From assembly GCA_002347095.1 (NCBI GenBank), contig DDWZ01000018.1, positions 1 to 64,000 of the forward strand: 64,000 nt of DNA, in the 5' to 3' direction. The DNA comes from Desulfobulbaceae bacterium UBA2273 (GTDB taxonomy: Bacteria > Desulfobacterota > Desulfobulbia > Desulfobulbales > Desulfurivibrionaceae). The position numbers were made by a program, and so were the translations under genes. The notes beneath the pieces were generated by a model. The model saw only the letters and a program-made list of their open reading frames with translations. It searched no databases and was not told the DNA's origin. Numbering within the stretch: the stretch's first letter is position 1; each line of letters opens with the position of its first letter. Below are positions 1 to 7,930 of the stretch, in pieces.

Positions 1-140
1 TTCTGATCTCTTTAATGCAATAAAAACTCCCGAAGCTTAAAGCTCCGGTTTCTTGGGGCCCATCTTTTACTTTGCTCACTATTCAGTTTTCAATGATCGC
101 TGCGCCCCGGAAAACCGAGGCCGCCCACTCGTTGGAGCGA
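1..140 (-). other. probable rRNA operon leader (16S gene beyond left edge)
   Basis: Read on the minus strand, this segment follows two promoter matches and contains the phrase TTGAAAACTGAATAGTGAGC, a type of sequence commonly seen in rRNA leaders and spacers. It ends in a hairpin (arms 30-37 and 41-48) shortly before the window edge, where a 16S gene would be expected to begin. No mature rRNA is visible, so the call rests on leader-like sequence and promoter arrangement only. Confidence 0.4.
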
Positions 141-147
141 AAAAAAG

Positions 148-176
148 AAGATAACCGAAACACCGGAGCCCGTCAA
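148..176 (-). promoter_or_regulatory. sigma70-type promoter, downstream of a tandem pair
   Basis: On the minus strand, TTGACG (171-176) is followed by a 17-bp spacer and TATCTT (148-153). It lies about 85 bp downstream of a second, stronger promoter match. Tandem promoters are typical of rRNA operons. Confidence 0.45.
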
Positions 177-236
177 GATGTTTTCTGACGTTTTGCACAG
201 CCTCTCGTCATGGTGTCGGGTTATCGTTCGGGGGCC

Positions 237-265
237 AAAATAGCCGAACCGCCCCCCCTTGTCAA
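237..265 (-). promoter_or_regulatory. sigma70-type promoter, upstream of a tandem pair
   Basis: On the minus strand, a perfect TTGACA (260-265) is followed by a 17-bp spacer and TATTTT (237-242). The direction is away from larB and toward the left edge, consistent with an rRNA transcription unit leaving the window. Confidence 0.5.
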
Positions 266-413
266 CAGCAATATTACGGAAATCTCAAAAAACACGGGCC
301 CGGCAAAGAGCCGCTCTGTAACTCGTTGTTTTTCTGCGAAGCCCCTCCCGAATCTCCCCCTTGCCCAAACCTGAAATAGTGGCATCTTCGGCTTGGTCTT
401 GAAAAAAAAATAA

Positions 414-1196
414 TCAAGATCTCCCCTTCTGTCTGCGGATTTGCCGCCCGATACTTGCCGCCATGCATGCCGCACCAAAGCCATTGTCAATATTCACCAC
501 GGCGATCCCCGGCGCGCAACTATTGAGCATACCCAGAAGCGCGGCAATGCCCCCGAGACCTGTCCCATAGCCAACACTGGTAGGCACGGCGATAATGGGT
601 TTATCCACCAGACCACCGACCACGCTGGGCAAAGCTCCTTCCATCCCGGCGACCACTATCAATACGCACGCCTTGTCGAGAAGATCACGGCGCGAAAGCA
701 GCCGATGTATTCCAGCCACCCCGACATCATATAACTTCTCGACCGCATGCCCAAGGCAACGCAGGGTAACATATGCCTCCTCCGCCACCGGGATATCGGA
801 AGTCCCGGCCGTGAGCACCACAATAAGACCTTCCCCGCCATTTGCTTCCGGTTCAGGCTCTTCCATCTTCGCCGTCACCATGCGGGCCTCCCCATGGTAA
901 ACAAGCCCCGGAATTTCCAGACAAACCGCCTCTCCCTTCTCCTGACTTACCCGCGTGGCCATGACCGCCGGAGAAAAACCGAGAAGCTTTTTTAAGATAT
1001 CGGCAATCTGACCGGCGGTCTTATTCTCCCCATAAACCACTTCAGGCACCCCGGTTCGCAACCGCCGGTGATGATCGAGGTGGGCACAGGACAGCATCTC
1101 GGAGGGAAAATGCTTCAATTCCGCCAAGGCATCGGCAACAGTACACGCACCGCAACTCACCTCGTAAAGAAGCTTCTGCATCCTTTTTTCATCCAT
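414..1196 (-). CDS. larB: LarB-type pyridinium-3,5-biscarboxylic acid mononucleotide synthase
   Basis: The 260-residue product matches LarB. That family carboxylates and hydrolyses nicotinate adenine dinucleotide in the first step of nickel-pincer nucleotide (NPN) cofactor synthesis. The C-terminal half resembles PurE: AGTSDIPVAEEA (130-141), AGMEGALPSVVGG (183-195) and VPTSVGYG (204-211) are visible. The start at 1196 (MDEKRMQ) is preferred over the upstream in-frame start at 1238 because the extra residues look unrelated to the family and GAGG lies just upstream. No larC, larE or larA homologue is in the window, so the cofactor pathway is incomplete locally. The gene is divergent from prmA. 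It was historically labelled an AIR carboxylase-like protein. Confidence 0.85.
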   Translation of the reverse strand: MDEKRMQKLLYEVSCGACTVADALAELKHFPSEMLSCAHLDHHRRLRTGVPEVVYGENKTAGQIADILKKLLGFSPAVMATRVSQEKGEAVCLEIPGLVYHGEARMVTAKMEEPEPEANGGEGLIVVLTAGTSDIPVAEEAYVTLRCLGHAVEKLYDVGVAGIHRLLSRRDLLDKACVLIVVAGMEGALPSVVGGLVDKPIIAVPTSVGYGTGLGGIAALLGMLNSCAPGIAVVNIDNGFGAACMAASIGRQIRRQKGRS

Positions 1197-1266
1197 CCCG
1201 CAACCTCGACACCTTATATAGATAAGAAACAAACACAACCATCATCCACTTCGGTTCAACTAGATC

Positions 1267-1295
1267 TTGCCTGAGGATACAGCATCCGGTAGAGT
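1267..1295 (+). promoter_or_regulatory. candidate sigma70 promoter for prmA-rsmE-dtd
   Basis: TTGCCT (1267-1272), a 17-bp spacer and TAGAGT (1290-1295) lie in the divergent larB/prmA gap. Transcription would begin near 1302, upstream of both candidate prmA starts. Confidence 0.35.
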
Positions 1296-1360
1296 AACGC
1301 ACTTTAAGAGAGTTTTCAGTGCATTTCCTTGCAACCGCAACCTTTCCCACAGGGATTCCG

Positions 1361-2281
1361 ATGCCAGCCAAAAGCCCAGCACATCCACCGTCCAAATCAT
1401 GGCTTAAAATCACAATCACCGCCGGCGAGACCATCTCCGACCCCATTGCCGACTTTGTCTGCCAACTAACCGGCGGAGTCGAACAGGTCCCGGTGGCGAC
1501 AGCCAATGCCGCCCAGGAACAAATTGTCGGCTACGTGGAAAATGGCCCCCACGCCCAGGAACAACTGAAAAGAATCGCGGAGTATCTTGCGGAACTCGCC
1601 GACCTCACCCCTGGGGAGGGAACAACGCGGCTCGAAACAGAAATCATCCCTGACGAAGACTGGAACAAGGCCTGGAAGGAACGATTCAAGCCCCTGCCGA
1701 TCACCGCCCACCTTGTTATCAAGCCCACCTGGGAATCATACCAGCCAAACCCAGGGGAAAAGGTGATCGAGATGGACCCTGGCATGGCCTTTGGCACAGG
1801 ACACCACGCCAGCACCAAGCTGGCCCTTGAATTCATTGAGGCGCTTTTTCACGATAAAAACACCCCGCCCAAAACCGTTCTCGATGTGGGCACCGGCACG
1901 GGCATCCTGGCCATGGCCGCCGCCCTCTTCGGCGCCCAGGAGGTCTTGGCCATCGACAACGACCCGGAAGCGGTGGTGGTGGCGGAGGAGAATATCCTGC
2001 GCAATGCGCTGCAGCCAACCATTACCGCAAATGGCGTCGCCCTGGAAGAGATCCCCCGCCAGTTCGATCTTGTCATCGCCAACATCATCCATGACACGCT
2101 CATTGAACTTGCCGCTCCCCTTGCCGCGCACTTGGCCCTCAACGGCAAGCTCATCATGGCAGGCATCCTGACCGGACCCCAGACCGACAATATCCGCGCC
2201 ACCTATACCGCTCTTGGCCTGAAGCATCTGGAAACCCGCAGCGAAGGGGAATGGAGCGCCCTTCTCTTCACACGGCCATAA
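1361..2281 (+). CDS. prmA: Ribosomal protein L11 methyltransferase
   Basis: PrmA uses S-adenosylmethionine to trimethylate lysines of ribosomal protein L11. The 306-residue product carries the family signature EMDPGMAFGTGHHAST (137-152) and the SAM-binding glycine loop LDVGTGTGIL (174-183), with an acidic DND further on. The ATG at 1361 is preferred because AGGGA sits five bases upstream. An in-frame GTG at 1319 with AGAG upstream would add 14 residues. The N-terminal L11-recognition domain begins near SWLKITI. It is first in a tight run with rsmE (4-bp gap) and dtd, all dealing with ribosome or translation quality. Confidence 0.92.
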   Translation: MPAKSPAHPPSKSWLKITITAGETISDPIADFVCQLTGGVEQVPVATANAAQEQIVGYVENGPHAQEQLKRIAEYLAELADLTPGEGTTRLETEIIPDEDWNKAWKERFKPLPITAHLVIKPTWESYQPNPGEKVIEMDPGMAFGTGHHASTKLALEFIEALFHDKNTPPKTVLDVGTGTGILAMAAALFGAQEVLAIDNDPEAVVVAEENILRNALQPTITANGVALEEIPRQFDLVIANIIHDTLIELAAPLAAHLALNGKLIMAGILTGPQTDNIRATYTALGLKHLETRSEGEWSALLFTRP

Positions 2282-2285
2282 CCCC

Positions 2286-3077
2286 ATGAGCCTGCGCCGC
2301 TTTTTCATAGATCCGGCAGATATCACGGGAGAAACCGCGCTGTTGACAGGCCCGGAAGCCCACCATCTCCGGACCGTCCTCAGGCTGAGTCCCGGCGATC
2401 CCATTACTTTTTTTGACGGGACCGGCGCGCGCTACCAGGCCCGCATCGAACGCATCCTCAAAGACCGGGTAACCGCAACCATTATCGGGCAAACCCGGGA
2501 TCTTCCTCCCAAGGTTCATTTGCACCTGGGACAAGCCCTGCTCAAAGGGCAGAAAATGGATCTCATCCTGCAAAAGGCCACGGAGCTGGGCGTTGAGGCG
2601 ATCTACCCCTTTTACTCGGAACACGGAATCCACAAACAGCCACGAGACACCCAGATGGATCGCTGGCAACGCATCGTTATCGAGGCCTGCAAGCAATGCG
2701 ATCGGGCCACGCCGCCGGAAATCCATACCCCCAGAGAAGTAACCGACCTCATAACGCAGCCCCCCCCCTGTGACGCACGGCTGATCTTCTGGGAGCACGA
2801 GACCCGGCACACATTAAAGGATGTCCTTGCCCCCCACAACAAGGATTGCCGATCCGTATTGTTCCTTCTCGGCCCGGAGGGAGGATTCAGCGAGACAGAG
2901 GTTGCCTGCGCCCAGAAGGAAGGCTTTATCCCGGTTTCCCTGGGACCGCGCATTCTGCGCGCCGAGACAGCAACCCTTGCGGCAACAGCAATTCTGCAAT
3001 TTACCCTTGGCAATCTCGACCCGGTTCTTCCGGACGATCAGGAGAAAAGCCCATGCGCGCCGTTGTCCAACGGGTAA
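2286..3077 (+). CDS. rsmE: 16S rRNA (uracil1498-N3)-methyltransferase
   Basis: The 263-residue protein is an RsmE SPOUT-fold methyltransferase that makes m3U1498 in the small-subunit decoding region. The SAM-binding knot motifs [10 protein letters not shown] (near 195-204) and [11 protein letters not shown] (219-229) are clear, and the N-terminal PUA-like segment includes [12 protein letters not shown]. The 3' end overlaps dtd by 25 bp, which suggests translational coupling. The C-terminal tail after GNLDPVLP lies inside the overlap and is probably unconserved. Confidence 0.93.
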   Translation: MSLRRFFIDPADITGETALLTGPEAHHLRTVLRLSPGDPITFFDGTGARYQARIERILKDRVTATIIGQTRDLPPKVHLHLGQALLKGQKMDLILQKATELGVEAIYPFYSEHGIHKQPRDTQMDRWQRIVIEACKQCDRATPPEIHTPREVTDLITQPPPCDARLIFWEHETRHTLKDVLAPHNKDCRSVLFLLGPEGGFSETEVACAQKEGFIPVSLGPRILRAETATLAATAILQFTLGNLDPVLPDDQEKSPCAPLSNG

Positions 3078-3502
3078 GCCAGGCCTCGGTTCAAGTCGAT
3101 GGACAGATCTGCGGCGCCATCGGACCGGGGCTTCTGGTGCTTCTCGGGGTCGGGAAAAATGATTCGGAACAGGACGCGGTGCTCCTGGCCGACAAGATTG
3201 TCAATCTCCGCATCTTTGATGACGAGCAAGGCCTTATGAATCGTTCCCTGCTCGAGGTGCAAGGGGAGATGCTGGTGGTTTCCCAGTTTACCCTGTTCGG
3301 CGACTGCCGCAAGGGAAGACGCCCATCCTATTCGACAGCCGCGCCGCCCACGGAGGCAGCGAGCCTCTACGAACGATTCATCCGCGAAATCCGCACAAAA
3401 CAGATCACCGTGGCCACCGGCAAGTTTCAATCCATGATGGACGTAACCCTGATAAACAACGGACCGGTGACCCTGCTTCTGGACACGGAAAAGCAATTCT
3501 AG
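3053..3502 (+). CDS. dtd: D-aminoacyl-tRNA deacylase
   Basis: The 149-residue product is Dtd, which hydrolyses D-aminoacyl-tRNAs and glycyl-tRNA(Ala) and so protects translation from mischarged tRNA. The start [13 protein letters not shown] is the family's canonical N terminus. AGGAG lies eight bases upstream, so the longer in-frame extension into rsmE is rejected. The active-site motif [17 protein letters not shown] and the C-terminal NNGPVTLLL (the cross-subunit GP motif) are present. It is the last gene of the prmA-rsmE-dtd unit. Confidence 0.95.
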   Translation: MRAVVQRVSQASVQVDGQICGAIGPGLLVLLGVGKNDSEQDAVLLADKIVNLRIFDDEQGLMNRSLLEVQGEMLVVSQFTLFGDCRKGRRPSYSTAAPPTEAASLYERFIREIRTKQITVATGKFQSMMDVTLINNGPVTLLLDTEKQF

Positions 3503-3543
3503 CCGCACTCCCATTCCTTTCACCATATATTTGCAACCCCTGC

Positions 3544-3572
3544 TTTACAAGCGTTGCAAATATAGCTATATA
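3544..3572 (+). promoter_or_regulatory. candidate promoter for the PilZ gene
   Basis: TTTACA (3544-3549), a 17-bp spacer and TATATA (3567-3572) precede the PilZ reading frame. The -10 lies within the palindrome ATATAGCTATAT. A second TATAGCTAT copy follows about 25 bp later, so a regulator site is possible. Confidence 0.35.
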
Positions 3573-3653
3573 TTCTTGCTTATTTATAGCTATGCGGGTG
3601 ACGCAGTTTACGCCCGAAACCATGTATCTTTCTTGCCCGGCGAGGGGCTTCAC

Positions 3654-4340
3654 ATGCAAGAGCTTTGGTCCGATGACCCGAAGGTCGTTGGAGAAGAAAT
3701 CGTACGGATTGTCGGCCAGCGCCTCCCGGTAACCCTCTTCCAAAAGGGGCTGAACCCGCAAAAACTCACGCCTTCCGAGATATTCACCAAAGAAACGGAA
3801 CCACTCCTTCTTTTTACCAAGAATGCCCCTTTCCAGGCGCCAAAAGACCCGTGCCTGCTTCTGTACCAACAGCAGAACCAACCCATGCGCGGCTTCCACG
3901 CTACCCCCGTGCTTGAAACCAACAGCGACTTTGGAGTGCGCTTCCCCACCTCAATTATCATCATTCAACGGAGGAAACATCCCCGATATGCAACAAGCCC
4001 GCGCTCCGTTGCGACGTTCACCCGCAAGGCAAGCCAGTATCTCAATCATGGCACGATAAAAAACATCTCCATCGAGGGGGCACGGGTGGTGGGGAAATTT
4101 TCCCAGCATATCCAGAAAGGAGACAAACTCAGCCCGCTCAGCATGACCCTTCGTTTAAAATTTGGCGATTTTGAGGAAAAAGCCACCGCCCCGGAAGCCA
4201 TTGTCCGCCAGATTATCGAGATTGATCAGGAGACCAGGGAATTCGGCATTCAGTTCACGCTCAGGGGCACGGACCTGGAAAATCTCGAACGCTACCTTGC
4301 CATTTGCTCCATCGAAAATTCCCCGCCGAACGCGACCTGA
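3654..4340 (+). CDS. PilZ-domain protein (c-di-GMP effector, YcgR-like)
   Basis: The 229-residue protein has a C-terminal PilZ domain with both c-di-GMP contact motifs: RRKHPR (106-111, the RxxxR element) and NISIEGA (137-143, the [D/N]xSxxG element). The N-terminal hundred residues resemble the YcgR-N type beta domain seen in flagellar brakes, which is a weaker inference. The start is set at the ATG at 3654, with GAGGGG six bases upstream. An in-frame TTG at 3531 lacks a ribosome-binding site and would run through the promoter. The gene is convergent with dciA. The nearby chemotaxis island makes a motility role plausible but unproven. Confidence 0.8.
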   Translation: MQELWSDDPKVVGEEIVRIVGQRLPVTLFQKGLNPQKLTPSEIFTKETEPLLLFTKNAPFQAPKDPCLLLYQQQNQPMRGFHATPVLETNSDFGVRFPTSIIIIQRRKHPRYATSPRSVATFTRKASQYLNHGTIKNISIEGARVVGKFSQHIQKGDKLSPLSMTLRLKFGDFEEKATAPEAIVRQIIEIDQETREFGIQFTLRGTDLENLERYLAICSIENSPPNAT

Positions 4341-4385
4341 AAACACCGTCCGGGTGTTCTTCGGACCGACTCATCGCAACCGTAC

Positions 4386-4853
4386 TTACCGGTGGGCTTT
4401 TCGCCACAAGGCGAGCAGGCGCGTTCGCAACTCCGCGTCACCAATGGCGCCGATCAGCCGCTCAAAGCCCTTCTGCTCCTCAGGATCAATCGGCTGCGGA
4501 GAAGCAGGCGGCTGCGGGCTCTCCGCAACCATCTTTTCCTCGCCAAGGGCCGCATCTATCTGAAAGCGGATGTCGCTTATCTTCTCGGAACCACGCACAT
4601 TCGCATTGACATGTTCGAGCAAGGACTGCTTTTGCAAATGGAGCTGCTGCATCCAAACCGAGTCGGAAACCGCGATCCAGAGCACCGTGCCGCGAATCAC
4701 CTGCGGTGCGGTCCGCTCCGCAAGCTCCGGACCGACAACCTGCGGCCAGTTCCGGAATACGGCGTGCAAGGCCAAGCGCTTGTCCCATTGTTTTTTTTTA
4801 AACAGCTCGGCAAACAGGGAATCGATGCGGATGATTTTTTCGGGAGCAGCCAT
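4386..4853 (-). CDS. DUF721 (DciA-like) protein
   Basis: The 155-residue product contains a DUF721 core: an N-terminal helix, then W-x-VVGPELAERTAPQ and an ILWIAV-like strand with DSVWMQQLHL. In some bacteria this family (DciA) loads the DnaB replicative helicase. Assignment is at family level only, because a helicase-loader role here is inferred. The start at 4853 (MAAPEKIIRID) fits the family better than the upstream 4913 start, although neither has a strong ribosome-binding site. The C-terminal 40 residues after SPQPPASPQP look like a separate helical tail. The gene is convergent with the PilZ gene and divergent from ychF. Confidence 0.75.
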   Translation of the reverse strand: MAAPEKIIRIDSLFAELFKKKQWDKRLALHAVFRNWPQVVGPELAERTAPQVIRGTVLWIAVSDSVWMQQLHLQKQSLLEHVNANVRGSEKISDIRFQIDAALGEEKMVAESPQPPASPQPIDPEEQKGFERLIGAIGDAELRTRLLALWRKAHR

Positions 4854-4904
4854 GGTATTTGCGCCTGATTGAGTGGGATTTAGTCCCTGGATTGTAAACA
4901 ACCC

Positions 4905-4933
4905 TTGCCGCATTGCAAAGAAATCATTATATA
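4905..4933 (+). promoter_or_regulatory. candidate promoter for ychF
   Basis: TTGCCG (4905-4910), a 17-bp spacer and TATATA (4928-4933) lie about 70 bp upstream of the ychF ATG in the divergent gap with dciA. Confidence 0.35.
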
Positions 4934-5000
4934 CTGCTCACAATTTTCGGTCATTTTCCGGCCACTTTTTTTATTGAACCGCAACAACAAGGACTTCCCC

Positions 5001-6095
5001 ATGGGCTTTCGCTGTGGCATCGTCGGCCTGCCCAATGTCGGCAAATCGACCATCTTCAACGCCCTCACCTCGGCGGGCATCGAGTCGGCCAACTACCCGT
5101 TCTGCACCATCGAACCCAACGTGGGCATGGTGCCGGTTCCGGATGCCCGGCTCGACATCCTGGCCGAGATGGCCAAGACCAAGGTCAAGGTCCACGCCCA
5201 GATGGAGTTCGTCGATATCGCCGGTCTGGTGAGCGGCGCCAGCAAGGGCGAAGGGTTGGGCAACCAGTTCCTGGGCCATATCCGCCAGGTGGATGCCATC
5301 GCCCATGTGGTGCGTTGTTTTGAAGATACGAACATCGTGCATGTGGAGGGCAGCATCGATCCCCTGCGCGACCGGGAGGTGATCAACACCGAGCTGATCC
5401 TCTCGGACCTCGACACCGTGAGCCGGCGCATGACCAAAACCGCCTCCCAGGCGAAATCCGGGGATGCTGTCTACAAGGCGCAACTGGTTGTCCTGGAAAA
5501 ACTGCACGGGCTGCTCAATGACGGCAAACCTGCCCGGGTTATCGAGCTCGACGACACGGGCCAAAAGCTGATGAAGGAGCTTTGCCTGCTCACCGCCAAG
5601 CCCATCCTCTATGTGGCCAATGTCAGCGAGGCGGAGATCAACACCGGCAACCAGTGGGTGGATGCGCTCCGCAAGGCGGCGGCTGAGGAAAACGCCTCCG
5701 TGGTCATGATCTCCGGGGCGATTGAAGAGGAATTGAGCGCCCTGAGCGTAGCCGAGCGCCAGGATTTCCTGGCCGATCTCGGCCTTGAGGAACCTGGGCT
5801 CAACCGGCTGATCAAGGCCGGTTACGAGCTGCTGGGGCTGATCAACTACTTCACCGTGGGCGAAAAGGAAACCAGGGCCTGGACCATCAAGCGCGGCACC
5901 AAGGCCCCGCAGGCCGCCGCGGTTATCCACACCGACTTCGAACGCGGCTTTATTCGGGCAGAGGTTATCTCCTACGCGGATTTCGTGGCCTGCGGCGGCG
6001 AGGCCAAGGCCAGGGAAAAAGGCCTGTTGCGGCTGGAAGGCAAGGAATACGTGGTGCAGGACGGCGACTGCATGAATTTCCGCTTCAACGTCTAA
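5001..6095 (+). CDS. ychF: Redox-regulated ATPase YchF (Obg family)
   Basis: The 364-residue protein is YchF/OLA1, a ribosome-associated P-loop protein that prefers ATP over GTP. The P-loop GLPNVGKST is near residue 8. The usual NKxD guanine-specificity motif is replaced by NVSE, as is characteristic of the family, and a C-terminal TGS domain (INYFTVGEKETRAWTI onward) is present. The start MGFRCGIVGLPN is canonical with AAGGA upstream. It heads a rightward group with the DUF4438 gene (16-bp gap) and pyrE. Confidence 0.96.
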   Translation: MGFRCGIVGLPNVGKSTIFNALTSAGIESANYPFCTIEPNVGMVPVPDARLDILAEMAKTKVKVHAQMEFVDIAGLVSGASKGEGLGNQFLGHIRQVDAIAHVVRCFEDTNIVHVEGSIDPLRDREVINTELILSDLDTVSRRMTKTASQAKSGDAVYKAQLVVLEKLHGLLNDGKPARVIELDDTGQKLMKELCLLTAKPILYVANVSEAEINTGNQWVDALRKAAAEENASVVMISGAIEEELSALSVAERQDFLADLGLEEPGLNRLIKAGYELLGLINYFTVGEKETRAWTIKRGTKAPQAAAVIHTDFERGFIRAEVISYADFVACGGEAKAREKGLLRLEGKEYVVQDGDCMNFRFNV

Positions 6096-6111
6096 CAGCA
6101 GGGAACGCACG

Positions 6112-6996
6112 ATGATTAAAACCAATACGGAACAACTGATCTGCCAGTCCGTGATCGGCGAGATCACCTCCCCCCAGGGCGGGATCAACCCCTACAGGAT
6201 CAACCCGGACGGGCATTCGGACGTCTACCCCGGCGTGGGCGGCATCACCTACAACCTGCGAATCGGGGATCTGGCCGGAGAGAAATTCGGCGACCATGTG
6301 GAGCCTGCGGTTTCCATCAGCAACTTCACGCAAGTTCAGGGGCAGCCCGGCCCCAACCGGGCCTTGAACCAATTTTCCTGCGTGGGCAACCTCGCCAAGG
6401 TGGTTTCCGGCGACGCCAAGGGCGAAACCGGCCGGGTGACGGGCAAGCATGGCGGCATCGAACACGTGCTGGTGGATTTTTCCCCGGAGGTGCTGGAGCG
6501 GCTCACCATCGGCGACAAGATCCAGATCAAGGCGTGCGGCTGCGGGCTGAACCTTCCGGATTTTCCCGGGATCAAGGTGCTGAACCTGGACCCGGCCCTG
6601 CTTGCCGCCATGCCGCTAAAAAAACTCAAAGATGGCAAACTTGAGGTTCCGGTGACCCACACCGTACCCGCCAAGATCATGGGTTCCGGCATCGGCGCCT
6701 CCCACAGCCACAGCGGCGACTACGACATCCAGATGTTCGACCAGGGTATTGTCAAGGAATACGGCTTGACTGACCTGCGGCTCGGTGATTTCGTCGCCAT
6801 CTTGGACGCGGACGCCACCTATGGCCGGATCTATAAGACCGGCGGCGTGGTGATCGGCATTGTCGTCCATGCCAGTTGCGTGCTGGCCGGACATGGCCCG
6901 GGGGTGATGATCGCCATGACCTCAAAGGACGGGTTGCTGGCGCCCAAGATCAGCGCCAAGGCAAACCTGACCACCTATTTTGCCAAGATGAAATAA
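6112..6996 (+). CDS. DUF4438 domain protein, function unknown
   Basis: The 294-residue soluble protein matches DUF4438, a family known mainly from anaerobes. It is glycine-rich with no signal peptide or membrane segment. Recognisable stretches are VYPGVGGITYNLRIGD, KACGCGLNLPDFPG and SGIGASHSHSGDYDIQM. The last has a His-rich cluster that could bind metal, but that is speculation. It sits 16 bp after ychF and about 33 bp before pyrE in the same direction, so co-transcription is likely. No biochemical role can be named from sequence. Confidence 0.75.
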   Translation: MIKTNTEQLICQSVIGEITSPQGGINPYRINPDGHSDVYPGVGGITYNLRIGDLAGEKFGDHVEPAVSISNFTQVQGQPGPNRALNQFSCVGNLAKVVSGDAKGETGRVTGKHGGIEHVLVDFSPEVLERLTIGDKIQIKACGCGLNLPDFPGIKVLNLDPALLAAMPLKKLKDGKLEVPVTHTVPAKIMGSGIGASHSHSGDYDIQMFDQGIVKEYGLTDLRLGDFVAILDADATYGRIYKTGGVVIGIVVHASCVLAGHGPGVMIAMTSKDGLLAPKISAKANLTTYFAKMK

Positions 6997-7029
6997 TCCG
7001 CCTATTCCCTCAAGACAAAAGGAAGCATC

Positions 7030-7581
7030 GTGAACCACAGAGAACAACTCAAACAACTGCTGCTGACCAAATCGTACCGCCACGGGAAATTCACCCTCTC
7101 CTCCGGCAGGGAATCGGATTTTTACATCGACGGCAAACAGACCACCCTGTCCGCGGAAGGCGCGTACCTCTGCGGCAAGCTGATCTTCGAGATCATCACG
7201 AACAACCCGGAAAAGATCGACGCGGTGGGCGGCATGACTCTGGGCGCCGATCCTCTGGTCACGGCGGTTTCGGTGGTGAGCCATCTGGAACAGGCGCCCA
7301 TTCCCGCCTTCATCGTACGGAAGGAATCCAAGGGCCATGGCACCGGCCAGTACATCGAAGGCTTGAGCAACATGCCGCAGGGCTGCACCGTTGCCCTGCT
7401 CGAAGACGTGGTCACCACGGGCGGCACCTTGCTCACCGTGATCGAGCGGGTGGAGGCGGCTGGCTTCAAGGTGGGATTGGTGGTGACCGTGGTGGACCGG
7501 CTGGAAGGCGGCGCCGAGGCGCTGGCCGAGAAAGGCTACCGGCTGGAAGCGATCTTTACCCGGCACACCCTGCTGCAATAG
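7030..7581 (+). CDS. pyrE: Orotate phosphoribosyltransferase
   Basis: The 183-residue enzyme converts orotate and PRPP to orotidine 5'-phosphate in pyrimidine synthesis. Its PRPP-binding motif is ALLEDVVTTGGTLL, with FTLSSGRESDFYID at the N terminus and RKESKGHGTGQYIEG forming the catalytic loop. Translation starts at GTG 7030 with AAAAGGAAG upstream. The length is usual for the short PyrE class. The stop is followed at once by a copy of the inverted-terminus repeat. Confidence 0.93.
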   Translation: MNHREQLKQLLLTKSYRHGKFTLSSGRESDFYIDGKQTTLSAEGAYLCGKLIFEIITNNPEKIDAVGGMTLGADPLVTAVSVVSHLEQAPIPAFIVRKESKGHGTGQYIEGLSNMPQGCTVALLEDVVTTGGTLLTVIERVEAAGFKVGLVVTVVDRLEGGAEALAEKGYRLEAIFTRHTLLQ

Positions 7582-7582
7582 T

Positions 7583-7688
7583 GTAACTATCCAGCAGCAC
7601 CGCATCTGCTTTGTCATCGGTCTGCTCATGTGCAATAGCACACTTCGCAGGCCTCTTCCTCGCATCTGTGGCACTGCTGAACAATTAC
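7583..7688 (-). repeat. inverted-terminus element, copy A (106 bp)
   Basis: On the minus strand this reads GTAATTGTTCAGCAG at one end and CTGCTGGATAGTTAC at the other, with an internal segment nearly identical to the copies at 10026-10171 and 40695-40800. It begins two bases after the pyrE stop. No transposase is encoded, so it resembles a MITE or large REP-type element. Confidence 0.75.
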
Positions 7689-7759
7689 ATTCCGTGGGGT
7701 TAGTCCAATTCCGGCATTAAAATAGTTTTACACAGGTAGGATACGGAAGGGATAACGCA

Positions 7760-7930
7760 ATGCAGTGCACGAAATGCAAGGGCAGGCTGGAGGTTTCCCG
7801 GTCCTGCCGCAGGGTCCGCATGCGGTGCCAAAAATGCGGACACGAATACCAGATCCACGAAGTGGCGGACCAACTGGATGAGGAAACCGAAGAGATCCTC
7901 TCCCGCTGGACCTGCATCATCTACGACTGA
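7760..7930 (+). CDS. small dual-CXXC zinc-ribbon protein (56 aa)
   Basis: This short frame starts at ATG 7760 behind GGAAGGGA and encodes 56 residues. CTKC (residues 3-6) and CQKC (23-26) form a classic zinc-ribbon pair. They are followed by an acidic helix and the tail WTCIIYD with a fifth cysteine. It resembles the dual-CXXC small (seleno)proteins of sulfate reducers, some of which carry selenocysteine. Here every position is a TGC cysteine codon. It stops at 7930, directly abutting the stop of the convergent RNase gene with no spacer. Function is unknown. Confidence 0.7.
   Translation: MQCTKCKGRLEVSRSCRRVRMRCQKCGHEYQIHEVADQLDEETEEILSRWTCIIYD

Noticed and set aside
1736..2404. Long antisense frames, for example 222 codons opposite prmA and about 400 codons opposite ychF.
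   Set aside because: They mirror codon bias of the true genes in a GC-rich genome and have no family features.
3531..3653. A TTG-initiated extension of the PilZ protein with a hydrophobic start that could mimic a signal peptide.
   Set aside because: The extension crosses the promoter and palindrome, has no ribosome-binding site, and the ATG at 3654 has a good one.
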